Source: Clostridium fessum (GTDB taxonomy: Bacteria > Bacillota > Clostridia > Lachnospirales > Lachnospiraceae). Taken from it: a stretch of DNA of 64,000 nucleotides. Numbering within the stretch: position 1 is the stretch's first letter; the number at the start of each line of letters is the position of its first letter. The translations under genes were made by a program, and so were the position numbers. The notes under the pieces are model-generated. The model saw nothing but the letters and a program-made list of their open reading frames with translations, was not told where the DNA came from and searched no databases. The stretch lies in NCBI RefSeq assembly GCF_003024715.1, contig NZ_PYLO01000001.1, positions 186,001-250,000 on the forward strand, given 5' to 3'. Below, one piece after another: positions 51,682 through 61,267 of this stretch.

Positions 51682-53376
51682 GTGGGCATGAATTATATAG
51701 ATGCCGGGATGTTAAAGAATGCATTTCTGGCTGGAGCAAAGGGCCTGGAGGCCAACAAGGAATGGATCAATGAGCTGAACGTATTTCCTGTTCCAGATGG
51801 AGATACCGGTACGAACATGACGATGACGATTCTGTCAGCCGCCAGAGAAGTGGCAGCCGTTGAAAATCCGACGATGGAGGCGCTGGCGAGAGCGATTTCC
51901 TCCGGTTCCCTGCGTGGCGCACGAGGCAATTCCGGCGTTATCCTTTCACAGCTCTTCCGCGGATTTACGAAAGAGATTAAGACGGTAGATGTCATTACGA
52001 CGAGTGTTCTCTCAGACGCATTTAACCGTGCGACGGAGACAGCTTATAAGGCAGTTATGAAGCCGAAGGAAGGTACGATTCTGACGGTTGCCAAGGGAAT
52101 GGCGGATAAAGCGGCAGAACTGGCACCGCAGACCGAGGACGTACTTGAATTTTCAGAGAAAGTATTGGAGTACGGCGAATATGTTTTAAGCCAGACACCG
52201 GAGATGCTTCCGGTTCTGAAAGAGGCAGGTGTAGTGGATTCTGGCGGACAGGGTCTGATTCAGGTTATCAAGGGCTGTATTGAGGGCTTAAAAGGAAAAG
52301 TCGTGGATATCGACGCGGCAGTTACTCCGTCTGTATCGGGAAATGGAGCGGCAAAAACAGCAACAGGCGCCGGAAGCACGCAGGCAGCGGATATCCGTTT
52401 TGGTTATTGTACGGAATTTATTATCAATGCAGAAAAACCGGCGGATGAGACGACAGAGCAGGAACTGAAAGATTATCTGAGCACGATCGGCGACTCTCTG
52501 GTAGTTGTGGCAGATGATGATATTGTCAAGATTCACGTTCATACAAACGATCCAGGTCTGGCGATTCAGAAAGCACTGACCTACGGTTCCCTGTCCCGCA
52601 TCAAGATTGACAATATGCGTGAGGAACATCAGGAGAAACTGATCAAAGATTCCGAACGTCTGGCGGCACAGCAGAAGGCAGAAGAGGAAGCCAAAGAGAA
52701 GAAGGAAGAACCACGCAAGAAATATGGATTTATCGCCGTATCGGTCGGAGAAGGTCTTTCTGAGATTTTCAAGGGTATCGGCGCTGACTATATCATCGAG
52801 GGCGGACAAACGATGAATCCGAGTACGGAGGATATGCTGGAAGCAATCGAAAAAGTCCATGCCGAGACAGTTTACATTCTGCCGAACAATAAAAATATTA
52901 TTCTGGCGGCAGAGCAGGCAAAGAGCCTGTCAGAAGATACCAAGGTATATGTAGTTCCGTCCAAGACGGTTCCGCAGGGTATCACGGCGCTGATTAATTT
53001 TGCTCCGGATCTGACGGCGGAAGAAAATATGGAACAGATGTCCGAGGAGATGAGCCACGTTAAGACCGCTCAGATTACCTACGCAGTCCGCAATACATCG
53101 ATCGATGGTATGGAGATCGCAGAGGGCGATATCATGGGGATCGGCGACAGCGGCATGCTGTCAGTTGGCAAGAATATCGAGGAGACCGCGATGGAGTCTC
53201 TTCGTAAGATGGTAGATGATGAGTCTGAGCTTGTGACGATCTATTATGGTGAGGATGTCACGGAAGAGGACGCAGAGGCATTCTGTGAGAAAGCCCGCAA
53301 AGAATTTATATCCTGCGAATTTGAATGCCAGAATGGCGGGCAGCCGATTTATTATTATATGATTTCGGTAGAGTAG
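51682..53376 (+). CDS. DAK2 (DhaL) / FakA-like kinase domain protein
   Basis: A 564-residue protein of the FakA/YloV family. The N-terminal DhaL domain has NVFPVPDGDTGTNMTMT (metal-ATP Asp39/Asp41) and SLRGARGNSGVILSQLFRG. A middle domain follows (YCTEFIINA, GDSLVVVADDDIVKIHVHTNDPG), then a C-terminal EDD/DegV-like fold. FakA phosphorylates fatty acids bound by a FakB partner. GTG 51682 is ten bases behind AAGGAGG; ATG 51688 is possible. Confidence 0.88.
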   Translation: MGMNYIDAGMLKNAFLAGAKGLEANKEWINELNVFPVPDGDTGTNMTMTILSAAREVAAVENPTMEALARAISSGSLRGARGNSGVILSQLFRGFTKEIKTVDVITTSVLSDAFNRATETAYKAVMKPKEGTILTVAKGMADKAAELAPQTEDVLEFSEKVLEYGEYVLSQTPEMLPVLKEAGVVDSGGQGLIQVIKGCIEGLKGKVVDIDAAVTPSVSGNGAAKTATGAGSTQAADIRFGYCTEFIINAEKPADETTEQELKDYLSTIGDSLVVVADDDIVKIHVHTNDPGLAIQKALTYGSLSRIKIDNMREEHQEKLIKDSERLAAQQKAEEEAKEKKEEPRKKYGFIAVSVGEGLSEIFKGIGADYIIEGGQTMNPSTEDMLEAIEKVHAETVYILPNNKNIILAAEQAKSLSEDTKVYVVPSKTVPQGITALINFAPDLTAEENMEQMSEEMSHVKTAQITYAVRNTSIDGMEIAEGDIMGIGDSGMLSVGKNIEETAMESLRKMVDDESELVTIYYGEDVTEEDAEAFCEKARKEFISCEFECQNGGQPIYYYMISVE

Positions 53377-53525
53377 ATTTAGGTCGTTTAAAGTGATTGA
53401 AATGCGTTAAATGAATCTGCACTATTGGCTGAGAAAATGCAGATAACGAGAAAATGAATTTTCTATGTGATGGCGCAGATAAAACATTTGACGTATAAAA
53501 CAAAATAATTCATAAGTATGAAATG

Positions 53526-53568
53526 AGGCAGGTCAGGGGAGAGATCCCTGCGTCCTGCCTCTCTTTCA
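53526..53568 (+). terminator. Terminator after the fakA-like gene
   Basis: AGGCAGG (53526-53532) pairs with CCTGCCT (53554-53560), with inner CAGGG/CCCTG pairing, followed by CTCTTTCATT. The T run is imperfect. The rest of 53377-53654 shows no gene. Confidence 0.55.
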
Positions 53569-53654
53569 TTCCAATGTATTCCCGGATTTTTTGTCCGGTA
53601 ACTGTCCGCGTGGCTGATTTTCCGGAGAATATTCTGAAAAGCAGGAGGAGATAA

Positions 53655-55712
53655 ATGGAACAGCAGAATATAACCGCTGTCAAGGGCATCGGTGAAAAGA
53701 CGGCAAAGCTATTTCAAAAAATAGGCGTGGAAACGGTGGAAGAACTGCTCCATTATTATCCGCGTGCTTATGATGAGTTTAAGGAACCGCAGCCGATCGC
53801 GGAACTGAAGGAAGATACGATCGCGGCAGTCGGCGGAATCCTGGCAAAAACGGCGGATGTGGTGCGGTATGGAGCGCGCCTGCAGGTTACGACGGCTGGA
53901 TTGCGGGACAGCGGAGGCACACTGGCGCTGGCATGGTACAATATGCCCTATCTGCGCGGGACGCTCAAGGCGGGGGAACGCTTTATTTTCCGTGGCCGTG
54001 TGGTAAAAAAAAGGGGAAGACTTACGATGGAGCAGCCGGAGATCTACCGCCCGGAACAGTATGCGAAAGTCGTGTCGTCTATGCAGCCGGTTTACGGACA
54101 GACGAAGGGACTTGGCAATAAGACGATCGCAAAGGCAGTCACGGAAGCCCTCACGATGCACCAGATGGAACGGGAATATCTGTCGGCTGGTCTGCGGGAA
54201 AAGTACGGATTGGCGGAAATCAACTATGCGTTGGAGCACATCCATTTTCCGGCAAACCGGGAAGAACTGATGTTTTCCCGGAAACGTCTTGTGTTTGATG
54301 AATTTTTCATGTTCCTGATGTCAGTGCGCCTGCTCAAAGACAAAAAAGAAGATAAAAAGAGCGCATATCCATTTACGATTTCTGGGGAAATGGCGTCGGT
54401 GGAAGAGCGCCTCCCATATGCTCTGACCGGGGCACAGAAAAAGGTAATCCGGGAGGTGTACGCCGATTTGTCCGGCGGGCATATCATGACCCGATTGATT
54501 CAGGGCGACGTTGGTTCGGGTAAGACGATTGTGGCGATTCTGGCGTTGCTACAGGCGGCGGCAAATGGATATCAGGGGGCACTGATGGTGCCGACGGAGG
54601 TACTGGCGCGCCAGCATTACGAGTCGATGACCGAATTGTTTGCGTCACTGGGAATCACATATCGTCCGGTGCTTCTGACCGGTTCGATGACAGCGAAGGA
54701 AAAACGGCTTGCCAGAGAGTCGATTGAAAATCATGAGGCAGATATCGTGATTGGAACCCACGCGCTGATTCAGGAAAAAGTGGTGTACGACAATCTGGCA
54801 TTGGTAATCACGGATGAACAGCACCGTTTTGGAGTGGCACAGCGGGAAATGCTGAGCAAAAAAGGCGGCGAGCCGCATGTGCTTGTCATGAGTGCGACGC
54901 CGATCCCGCGGACGCTGGCGATTATTTTATATGGGGATCTTGATATTTCCATCATCGATGAACTTCCGGCAAACCGGCAGCCGATCAAGAACTGTGTCGT
55001 GAACCGTGAATTTCGCCCGAATGCCTACCGTTTCATCGAAAATGAAGTCCGTGCCGGCCGTCAGGCATACGTCATCTGCCCGATGGTCGAGCCGAGCGAG
55101 ATGCTGGAGGCAGAGAACGTCATCGATTATACCGAAGAGCTGCGCCGCGCCCTGTCCCCGTCGATCCGGGTGGAATATCTGCACGGAAAGATGAAGGGAA
55201 AAGAAAAAAATGCGATCATGGAAGCATTTGCGGCAAATGAGATTCATGTACTGGTATCCACCACGGTCATCGAGGTCGGAATCAATGTCCCGAATGCCAC
55301 CGTTATGATGATCGAAAATGCCGAGCGTTTCGGTCTGGCGCAGCTTCATCAGCTCCGCGGGCGCGTCGGTCGAGGAAAAGACCAGTCCTACTGCATCATG
55401 GTCAACGCCTCCGGCGAGGAAGACGCCGGAAAGCGGCTGGATATTCTCAATAAGTCAAATGACGGCTTCTACATCGCCTCCGAAGACTTAAAACTGCGCG
55501 GTCCCGGAGACCTCTTCGGCGTCCGCCAGAGCGGCGATCTCGAATTCCATTTAGCGGATATATTTGCAGATGCAGATATATTGAAGGCAGTTTCGGATGA
55601 AGTGAAGAAATTAATGGATAAAGATCCGCTGTTGGAGGCGGAGGAGAATCAGGAACTGAAACGGAAGATGAATGGGTATTTGGAGAGAGGTTGGGAGAAG
55701 GTGAATTTGTGA
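53655..55712 (+). CDS. recG: ATP-dependent DNA helicase RecG
   Basis: A 685-residue helicase acting on stalled forks and recombination intermediates. It has an N-terminal wedge domain (about 1-240), Walker A GDVGSGKT (about 285-292), DEQH box (about 385), SATPIPRTLA, and the RecG-type LHQLRGRVGRGKDQSYC with the C-terminal LRGPGDLFGVRQSG. GCAGGAGGAG precedes the ATG. Confidence 0.96.
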   Translation: MEQQNITAVKGIGEKTAKLFQKIGVETVEELLHYYPRAYDEFKEPQPIAELKEDTIAAVGGILAKTADVVRYGARLQVTTAGLRDSGGTLALAWYNMPYLRGTLKAGERFIFRGRVVKKRGRLTMEQPEIYRPEQYAKVVSSMQPVYGQTKGLGNKTIAKAVTEALTMHQMEREYLSAGLREKYGLAEINYALEHIHFPANREELMFSRKRLVFDEFFMFLMSVRLLKDKKEDKKSAYPFTISGEMASVEERLPYALTGAQKKVIREVYADLSGGHIMTRLIQGDVGSGKTIVAILALLQAAANGYQGALMVPTEVLARQHYESMTELFASLGITYRPVLLTGSMTAKEKRLARESIENHEADIVIGTHALIQEKVVYDNLALVITDEQHRFGVAQREMLSKKGGEPHVLVMSATPIPRTLAIILYGDLDISIIDELPANRQPIKNCVVNREFRPNAYRFIENEVRAGRQAYVICPMVEPSEMLEAENVIDYTEELRRALSPSIRVEYLHGKMKGKEKNAIMEAFAANEIHVLVSTTVIEVGINVPNATVMMIENAERFGLAQLHQLRGRVGRGKDQSYCIMVNASGEEDAGKRLDILNKSNDGFYIASEDLKLRGPGDLFGVRQSGDLEFHLADIFADADILKAVSDEVKKLMDKDPLLEAEENQELKRKMNGYLERGWEKVNL

Positions 55713-55764
55713 TGGGGATGGATTGAATTGCAAATCGCGGTTTGAGTAGATTAATTAGAAAAAG

Positions 55765-55813
55765 CTCCTGCATACACAGAATGAAGATTCATCTGTGTAT
55801 GCAGGAGTTTTTT
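55765..55813. terminator. Strong bidirectional terminator between recG and prs
   Basis: A perfect 15-bp stem, CTCCTGCATACACAG (55765-55779) with its complement (55793-55807), is followed by six T residues; AAAAAG before it gives U residues for the minus strand. Confidence 0.85.
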
Positions 55814-55848
55814 GAAATTTCCAGCCGTTTATCAGCCGTCAATTCTCA

Positions 55849-57036
55849 TTACATTTTCCCTTCGTTATATCGCTTAATCAGCTTCTGGATCTTCGCAGTC
55901 GGAGTCAGTGCGTTCTCCAGAGATACGTTATGGTTCAGGGAGTTGATGATTGCAGCGATAAACTTGCTCATATCAGCTTCTACATACCAGTCACGCTGCA
56001 GAAGTTCCGGCGTGTGGTAGTTTAAGTTGGTGGTTACAACGCAGTCGAGGTAACCTTTTGCGAAAAATTCGTCGAATTTCTCAAGTCCGTTGGTGAACAG
56101 ACCGAAGGTAGCGCATACAACGACGCGTTTTGCCTTGCGCTCTTTGAGGGCGCGGCAGGTGTCCAGCATGCTCTCGCCGGAGGAGATCATGTCATCGATG
56201 ATGAGAACGGTCTTTCCTTCAACGGAAGAACCTAAGAACTCATGGGCAACGATCGGGTTACGTCCATTGACAACACGGGAGTAATCGCGGCGTTTGTAGA
56301 ACATACCCATGTCAACACCCAGGTTGTTTGCCAGATATACGGCGCGGGACATAGCGCCCTCGTCCGGGCTGATAACCATCAGGTTGTCCTTGTCGATCTT
56401 TAAGGTTTTGTCATGGTTCAGTAATGCCTTGATAAACTGGTAGGTCGGCATGAAATTATCAAAACCGCTTAACGGAATGGAGTTCTGTACACGCGGGTCA
56501 TGTGCATCGAAAGTAATGATGTTGCTTACGCCCATCTGAATCAGTTCTTCGAGCATCATCGCGCAGTCAAGGGATTCACGACCGCTGCGCTTGTGCTGGC
56601 GTCCTTCATATAAGAACGGCATGATAACATTGACACGATGTGCGGTAGCAATGGATGCGCCGATGATACGTTTTAAATCCTGGTAATGGTCGTCCGGGGA
56701 CATATGATTGGTAAATCCGCTCATTTTGTAGGTCAGGCTGTAGTTGGTTACATCGACCATGGCGTAAATATCGGTACCACGGACAGACTCATTGACGATG
56801 CCTTTTGCTTCACCGCTTCCGAAACGCGGGCACGCGCAGTCAAGCATGTAGGAATCAGCATCATAGCCGCGGTACTGTAAATTTTCCTGACGCTTTTTCA
56901 GGACTTCAATATCGTTGCGGCGGAAATTGATAATGTGGGAGTTGACTTTCTCAGCCAGATCCCGGCAGCTCTCCAGTGCGGCAATTTTAAGCGGCGCAAC
57001 CGGAAGCGTGTCATTAAACACGTAGTCATTCGACAT
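55849..57036 (-). CDS. prs: Ribose-phosphate pyrophosphokinase
   Basis: A 395-residue enzyme making PRPP from ribose-5-phosphate and ATP. ATG 57036 follows GGAGGTATAATC; the longer frame lacks a ribosome site. Motifs are TFDAHDPRVQNSIPL, a SPDEGAMSRAVYLA segment and the PRPP loop VLIIDDMISSGESM. It is longer than classical Prs (about 315) and belongs to the extended clostridial form. Confidence 0.92.
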   Translation of the reverse strand: MSNDYVFNDTLPVAPLKIAALESCRDLAEKVNSHIINFRRNDIEVLKKRQENLQYRGYDADSYMLDCACPRFGSGEAKGIVNESVRGTDIYAMVDVTNYSLTYKMSGFTNHMSPDDHYQDLKRIIGASIATAHRVNVIMPFLYEGRQHKRSGRESLDCAMMLEELIQMGVSNIITFDAHDPRVQNSIPLSGFDNFMPTYQFIKALLNHDKTLKIDKDNLMVISPDEGAMSRAVYLANNLGVDMGMFYKRRDYSRVVNGRNPIVAHEFLGSSVEGKTVLIIDDMISSGESMLDTCRALKERKAKRVVVCATFGLFTNGLEKFDEFFAKGYLDCVVTTNLNYHTPELLQRDWYVEADMSKFIAAIINSLNHNVSLENALTPTAKIQKLIKRYNEGKM

Positions 57037-57125
57037 GATTATACCTCCAAACAGTGTAGGTCCTTCGGTGCATGCGGGCAGAGCGTACAAGTTTGTCTGC
57101 CATTTGCAGGACATAATACAACTAT

Positions 57126-57155
57126 TTTATACCATTTTACGATAAGAAACGTCAA
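57126..57155 (-). promoter_or_regulatory. Promoter of prs
   Basis: On the minus strand TTGACG (57155-57150), an 18-base spacer and TATAAA (57131-57126). The remainder of 57156-57350 holds a TATAAT at 57298 for the next gene and no ORF. Confidence 0.6.
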
Positions 57156-57350
57156 TAGCAAATGAGAAAATTACAAAAAAAATCAAATATTTGGCTTGCT
57201 TTCATTTTTTATTTCATAGGACGTATTTTCCTGTGAAACAAAAAATCCACATCTGCGAATCGGAAGCACAACTTTACAAAAAAGCTGATTACTGTTAATA
57301 TAATACTGGATTCTTAGGGTTTAAAAATATTTGAAATGAGGATTTTATAA

Positions 57351-58805
57351 ATGAAAAAAGGTCATCTGATAAAATCGGTCGATCCGGGCTCGATTGCGGA
57401 GGAAATGGAGCTGGAGCCGGGGGACGTCCTTTTGACGATCGATGGAGATGAGATAGAGGATATTTTTGATTATGAATATAAGATAAACAGCGAGGAGATC
57501 ACGCTGCTGGTCCGCAAGAAAAACGGTGAGGAGTGGGAACTGGATATCGTAAATGAGTATCAGGATCTGGGGATTACCTTTGAAAATGGTCTGATGAGCG
57601 ATTATCGTTCCTGCAGGAATAAGTGCATCTTCTGTTTCATCGACCAGATGCCGCCGGGCATGCGTGAGACACTGTATTTTAAGGACGATGATTCCAGACT
57701 TTCGTTCCTGCAGGGCAACTATATCACGCTGACGAATATGAAGGATAAGGATATTGAGCGGATTATCCGGTTTAAGCTGGCGCCGATCAATATTTCAGTG
57801 CAGACGACAAATCCGGAGCTGCGCTGCAAGATGCTTCATAACCGCTTTGCCGGTGAGGCGCTTCAGAAAATCGACCGCCTGTATGAGGCGGATATCCCGA
57901 TGAACGGTCAGATCGTTTTATGCCGGGGCGTCAATGACGGGGCGGAGTTAGACCGTTCGATCCATGATCTGACGAAATACATTCCGGCGATGCAGAGTGT
58001 TTCGGTCGTGCCGGTCGGTCTCTCGAAGTACCGCGATGGTCTGTATCCGCTTGAGCCGTTTACACCGGAGCAGTTGGGCGATACCATTGATTTGATAGAG
58101 AAATGGCAGAAGAAGATCTATGCGGAACACGGTATTCACTTCATTCACGCCAGCGATGAGTTTTACATGGGCGCCGGGCGCCCGCTTCCGGAAGCGGATC
58201 GCTATGATGGCTATATCCAGCTGGAAAATGGGGTCGGCATGATTCGCCTGATGGAGGAGGAGATAGCCGAGGCGCTGGAGCAGCTGCATCCGGGAGAGGC
58301 TGGCGAGGTGTGCCCGGAGGAGATTTCGATTGCAACGGGACGGCTGGCTGCTCCGTATATTGAGCAGTATGTAGAGCGCGTGTGCCGCCAGTTCCCGGGG
58401 AAAAAGGTACATGTATATGCGATCCGCAATGACTTCTTTGGTGAGCGGATCACGGTGGCGGGGCTGATCACGGCAAAGGATCTGATTGCACAGTTAAAGG
58501 AACAGCCGCTTGGCAGCCGCCTGCTGCTTCCAAGCGCCATGTTCCGAAGCGGCGAGGAGACATTTCTGGATGATCTGACCCGCACGGATGTACAAAATGC
58601 TTTACAAGTTCCGGTGGATATTGTAAAATCAAGCGGACGTGATTTTGTGGAAGCAATTCTGGCTCCTGTGAAGGAGGAAAGCTCCAGGCATGGCGAGTAT
58701 GAGCCGGATCCGGAGGAATTTGCCGCTCAGATGGATGATAACTGGCAGGAAGAAGATCTGGATGGCGTACAGGTGTACGCATATGAGCCGGAAGACCTGG
58801 ATTAG
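57351..58805 (+). CDS. DUF512 radical SAM protein with PDZ domain
   Basis: A 484-residue protein. An N-terminal PDZ-like domain (about 1-70; IKSVDPGSIAEEMELEPGDVLLTIDGDEI) is followed by a radical SAM core with the iron-sulfur motif CRNKCIFCFIDQMPPGMR, then DUF512 (HASDEFYMGAGRPLPEADRYDGYIQLENGVGM). It is a conserved Clostridia gene often next to der, as here; its reaction is unknown. An in-frame TAG at 58803 is followed by 22 more sense codons of acidic sequence (to 58874), so the stop may cut off an older tail. Confidence 0.88.
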   Translation: MKKGHLIKSVDPGSIAEEMELEPGDVLLTIDGDEIEDIFDYEYKINSEEITLLVRKKNGEEWELDIVNEYQDLGITFENGLMSDYRSCRNKCIFCFIDQMPPGMRETLYFKDDDSRLSFLQGNYITLTNMKDKDIERIIRFKLAPINISVQTTNPELRCKMLHNRFAGEALQKIDRLYEADIPMNGQIVLCRGVNDGAELDRSIHDLTKYIPAMQSVSVVPVGLSKYRDGLYPLEPFTPEQLGDTIDLIEKWQKKIYAEHGIHFIHASDEFYMGAGRPLPEADRYDGYIQLENGVGMIRLMEEEIAEALEQLHPGEAGEVCPEEISIATGRLAAPYIEQYVERVCRQFPGKKVHVYAIRNDFFGERITVAGLITAKDLIAQLKEQPLGSRLLLPSAMFRSGEETFLDDLTRTDVQNALQVPVDIVKSSGRDFVEAILAPVKEESSRHGEYEPDPEEFAAQMDDNWQEEDLDGVQVYAYEPEDLD

Positions 58806-59036
58806 GATGCCCCGGACGAAGTCGTTTGTTTTGAAGAGGAAGACTTAGATCTGGAGGATGAGAAAGAAACGTGATGGCTGGAAATACAGTGGAAAACGTG
58901 CTTTCGGACACACAGAAAGAAAGCGTCTGGATGTGAAATGCATCACAATGAATGAAACAAGTAACTGGACAATAAAAATAGCAGCTGTGGATTTACAAAC
59001 CAGCTGCGGAGCATGAAAATAAATGGAGGCATAAAT

Positions 59037-60368
59037 ATGAAAAAGAAACCGGTGGTGGCGGTCGTTGGACGTCCAAACGTGGGAAAATCCACCCTTTTCA
59101 ACGTCCTTGCGGGCGATATGATTTCGATTGTAAAAGATACTCCAGGTGTAACGCGTGACCGTATTTACGCGGACTGTACCTGGTTAGACCATTCTTTTAC
59201 CCTGATCGATACTGGCGGTATCGAGCCGGATACGAAGGATATTATCCTGTCCCAGATGCGTGAGCAGGCGGAGATCGCGATCGCGACGGCGGATGTGATC
59301 CTGTTTATCGTAGATGTGCGTCAGGGCATGACCGATTCGGATTCCAAGGTGGCGGATATGCTGCGTAAATCGAGAAAACCGGTTGTTCTGGCGGTCAATA
59401 AAGTAGACAATCCGGCGAAATTTGGCAATGACGTCTATGAGTTCTACAACCTCGGTATCGGTGATCCGGTAGCGATCTCGGCAGCCTCTCGTCTGGGACT
59501 GGGCGATCTGCTGGATGCAGTCGTGGCACATTTCCCGGAGGGAAGCGGCGACGAGGAAGAGGATGACCGTCTGAGAGTGGCGATTGTCGGAAAACCAAAC
59601 GTAGGTAAATCTTCTATTATAAATAAGCTTCTGGGCGAGAACCGCGTCATCGTATCGGATATCGCCGGTACGACCCGCGATGCAGTCGATACAGAGATTG
59701 TCCGCAACGGTACCGAGTATGTCTTTATCGATACGGCAGGTCTGCGCCGCAAGAGCAAGATCAAGGAGGAGCTGGAGCGCTACAGCATCATCCGTACCGT
59801 AACGGCGGTTGAGAGAGCTGATGTGGTTCTGATGGTCATCGACGCGAAAGAGGGAGTAACCGAGCAGGATGCAAAGATTGCCGGTATCGCACATGAGCGT
59901 GGAAAAGGTATTATCATCGTGGTAAATAAATGGGATGCGATCGATAAGACCGATAAGACTATTTATGAGTACACCAATAAGATTAAGACCGTTCTGTCCT
60001 TTATTCCGTATGCGGAGTTCGTGTTCGTATCCGCACTGACCGGACAGCGTATGAATAAGCTGTTTGAGATGATCGACATGGTGCGCGAAAATCAGACACT
60101 GCGTATTGCAACCGGCGTTCTCAATGAGATCCTGGCAGAGGCAGTGGCACTGCAGCAGCCGCCGTCTGACAAGGGCAAGCGTTTAAAGCTCTACTATATG
60201 ACACAGGTAGCGGTCAAACCGCCGACATTCGTTGTGTTTGTCAATGATAAGGAACTGATGCATTTCTCATATACACGGTATCTCGAGAACAAGATCCGTG
60301 ACGCATTCGGATTCAAGGGAACTTCCTTAAAATTCCTGATCCGCGAGAGAAAGGGGAAGGATCAATAA
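59037..60368 (+). CDS. der: Ribosome-assembly GTPase Der (EngA)
   Basis: A 443-residue double GTPase; ATG 59037 follows TGGAGGC. The first G domain opens [17 protein letters not shown], with DTPGVTRDR and NKVD. The second opens [16 protein letters not shown] (about 184), with [12 protein letters not shown] and NKWD. A KH-like C-terminus follows. It acts in 50S subunit maturation and overlaps plsY by one base. Confidence 0.97.
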   Translation: MKKKPVVAVVGRPNVGKSTLFNVLAGDMISIVKDTPGVTRDRIYADCTWLDHSFTLIDTGGIEPDTKDIILSQMREQAEIAIATADVILFIVDVRQGMTDSDSKVADMLRKSRKPVVLAVNKVDNPAKFGNDVYEFYNLGIGDPVAISAASRLGLGDLLDAVVAHFPEGSGDEEEDDRLRVAIVGKPNVGKSSIINKLLGENRVIVSDIAGTTRDAVDTEIVRNGTEYVFIDTAGLRRKSKIKEELERYSIIRTVTAVERADVVLMVIDAKEGVTEQDAKIAGIAHERGKGIIIVVNKWDAIDKTDKTIYEYTNKIKTVLSFIPYAEFVFVSALTGQRMNKLFEMIDMVRENQTLRIATGVLNEILAEAVALQQPPSDKGKRLKLYYMTQVAVKPPTFVVFVNDKELMHFSYTRYLENKIRDAFGFKGTSLKFLIRERKGKDQ

Positions 60369-61000
60369 TGGAACGTCTCATCTGTATTGTGATTGGCTAT
60401 ATCTTTGGTCTGATCCAGTCCGGCTATCTGTATGGAAAGGCGAATCATATGGATATCCGCCAGTACGGCAGCGGAAATGCCGGTTCTACGAACGTCCTGC
60501 GTGTGATGGGAAAGAAAGCGGGCGCGATCGTATTTTTAGGGGACTTTTTCAAGGCGGTGTTTGCAATGGCAGTCTGCCGTCTGCTGTTTAAGGGAAATGC
60601 GGACGTGGATCTTCTTGCGTTGTATGCGGGTCTGGGAGTCACACTCGGTCACAATTTCCCGTTTTACCTGAAATTCAAGGGCGGCAAGGGAATTGCCTGC
60701 ATGGCGGGCATCATGACAGCGATGGATCTGCGGATTACGCTGACCTGTTTCGTGATTTTCTCCGTGACGGTGTTCCTGACCCGCTATGTATCGCTTGGTT
60801 CGATTCTTGTGTCGATCACCTTTTTTGCAGAGCTTGTGATCTTTGAGAGCATGGGTTCCTACCGGGTAAGCACGCCGAACCGCATCCAGTTCTATGCACT
60901 GGGCGCGATCCTGATGTGCATGGCGATCTGGCGCCATCGGAGCAATATTGGGCGTCTGTTGTCCGGCACAGAAAACAAACTGGGCGCGAAGAAATCATGA
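60368..61000 (+). CDS. plsY: Acyl-phosphate glycerol-3-phosphate acyltransferase
   Basis: A 210-residue polytopic enzyme of phospholipid synthesis. It has the three PlsY signatures: GSGNAGSTNVLR, GHNFPFYLKFKGGKG and a third around HRSNIGRLLSGTENKLG. Five spans are visible. It is placed between der and gpsA, whose product makes its glycerol-3-phosphate substrate. Confidence 0.95.
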   Translation: MERLICIVIGYIFGLIQSGYLYGKANHMDIRQYGSGNAGSTNVLRVMGKKAGAIVFLGDFFKAVFAMAVCRLLFKGNADVDLLALYAGLGVTLGHNFPFYLKFKGGKGIACMAGIMTAMDLRITLTCFVIFSVTVFLTRYVSLGSILVSITFFAELVIFESMGSYRVSTPNRIQFYALGAILMCMAIWRHRSNIGRLLSGTENKLGAKKS

Positions 61001-61040
61001 GAGAAGTTTAACAACACTTTACATAGTTGCCATAAGGTAA

Positions 61041-61168
61041 TTGTTCACAGGTAGGCACTTTTGGAACCGAAAGTGCCGTAAGAAAACGTGGTGGCAGCAG
61101 GAATTTGCCGTATTGAAATGCGAGCCACGGCAAATCCCGTTACTGGGCACGTATGCGTGAACAGTAAC
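61041..61168 (+). other. Multi-hairpin intergenic element between plsY and gpsA
   Basis: Three good hairpins lie in 130 bases: GGCACTTT/AAAGTGCC (61054-61077), ATTTGCCGT/ACGGCAAAT (61103-61135) and GTTACT/AGTAAC (61139-61168). The two ends also resemble each other inverted (TTGTTCAC near 61041, GTGAACAG near 61157). No ORF is present. It may be a structured RNA or a dispersed palindromic repeat. Confidence 0.5.
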
Positions 61169-61267
61169 GTCATAAGTAATGGGAATTAATGGGAATGTAT
61201 AAAAATTTCCAAATAACATTGACCTGTAGAGAGAAGAAGAGAGAAAAGCAGGTCGGGAGGTATCAGG

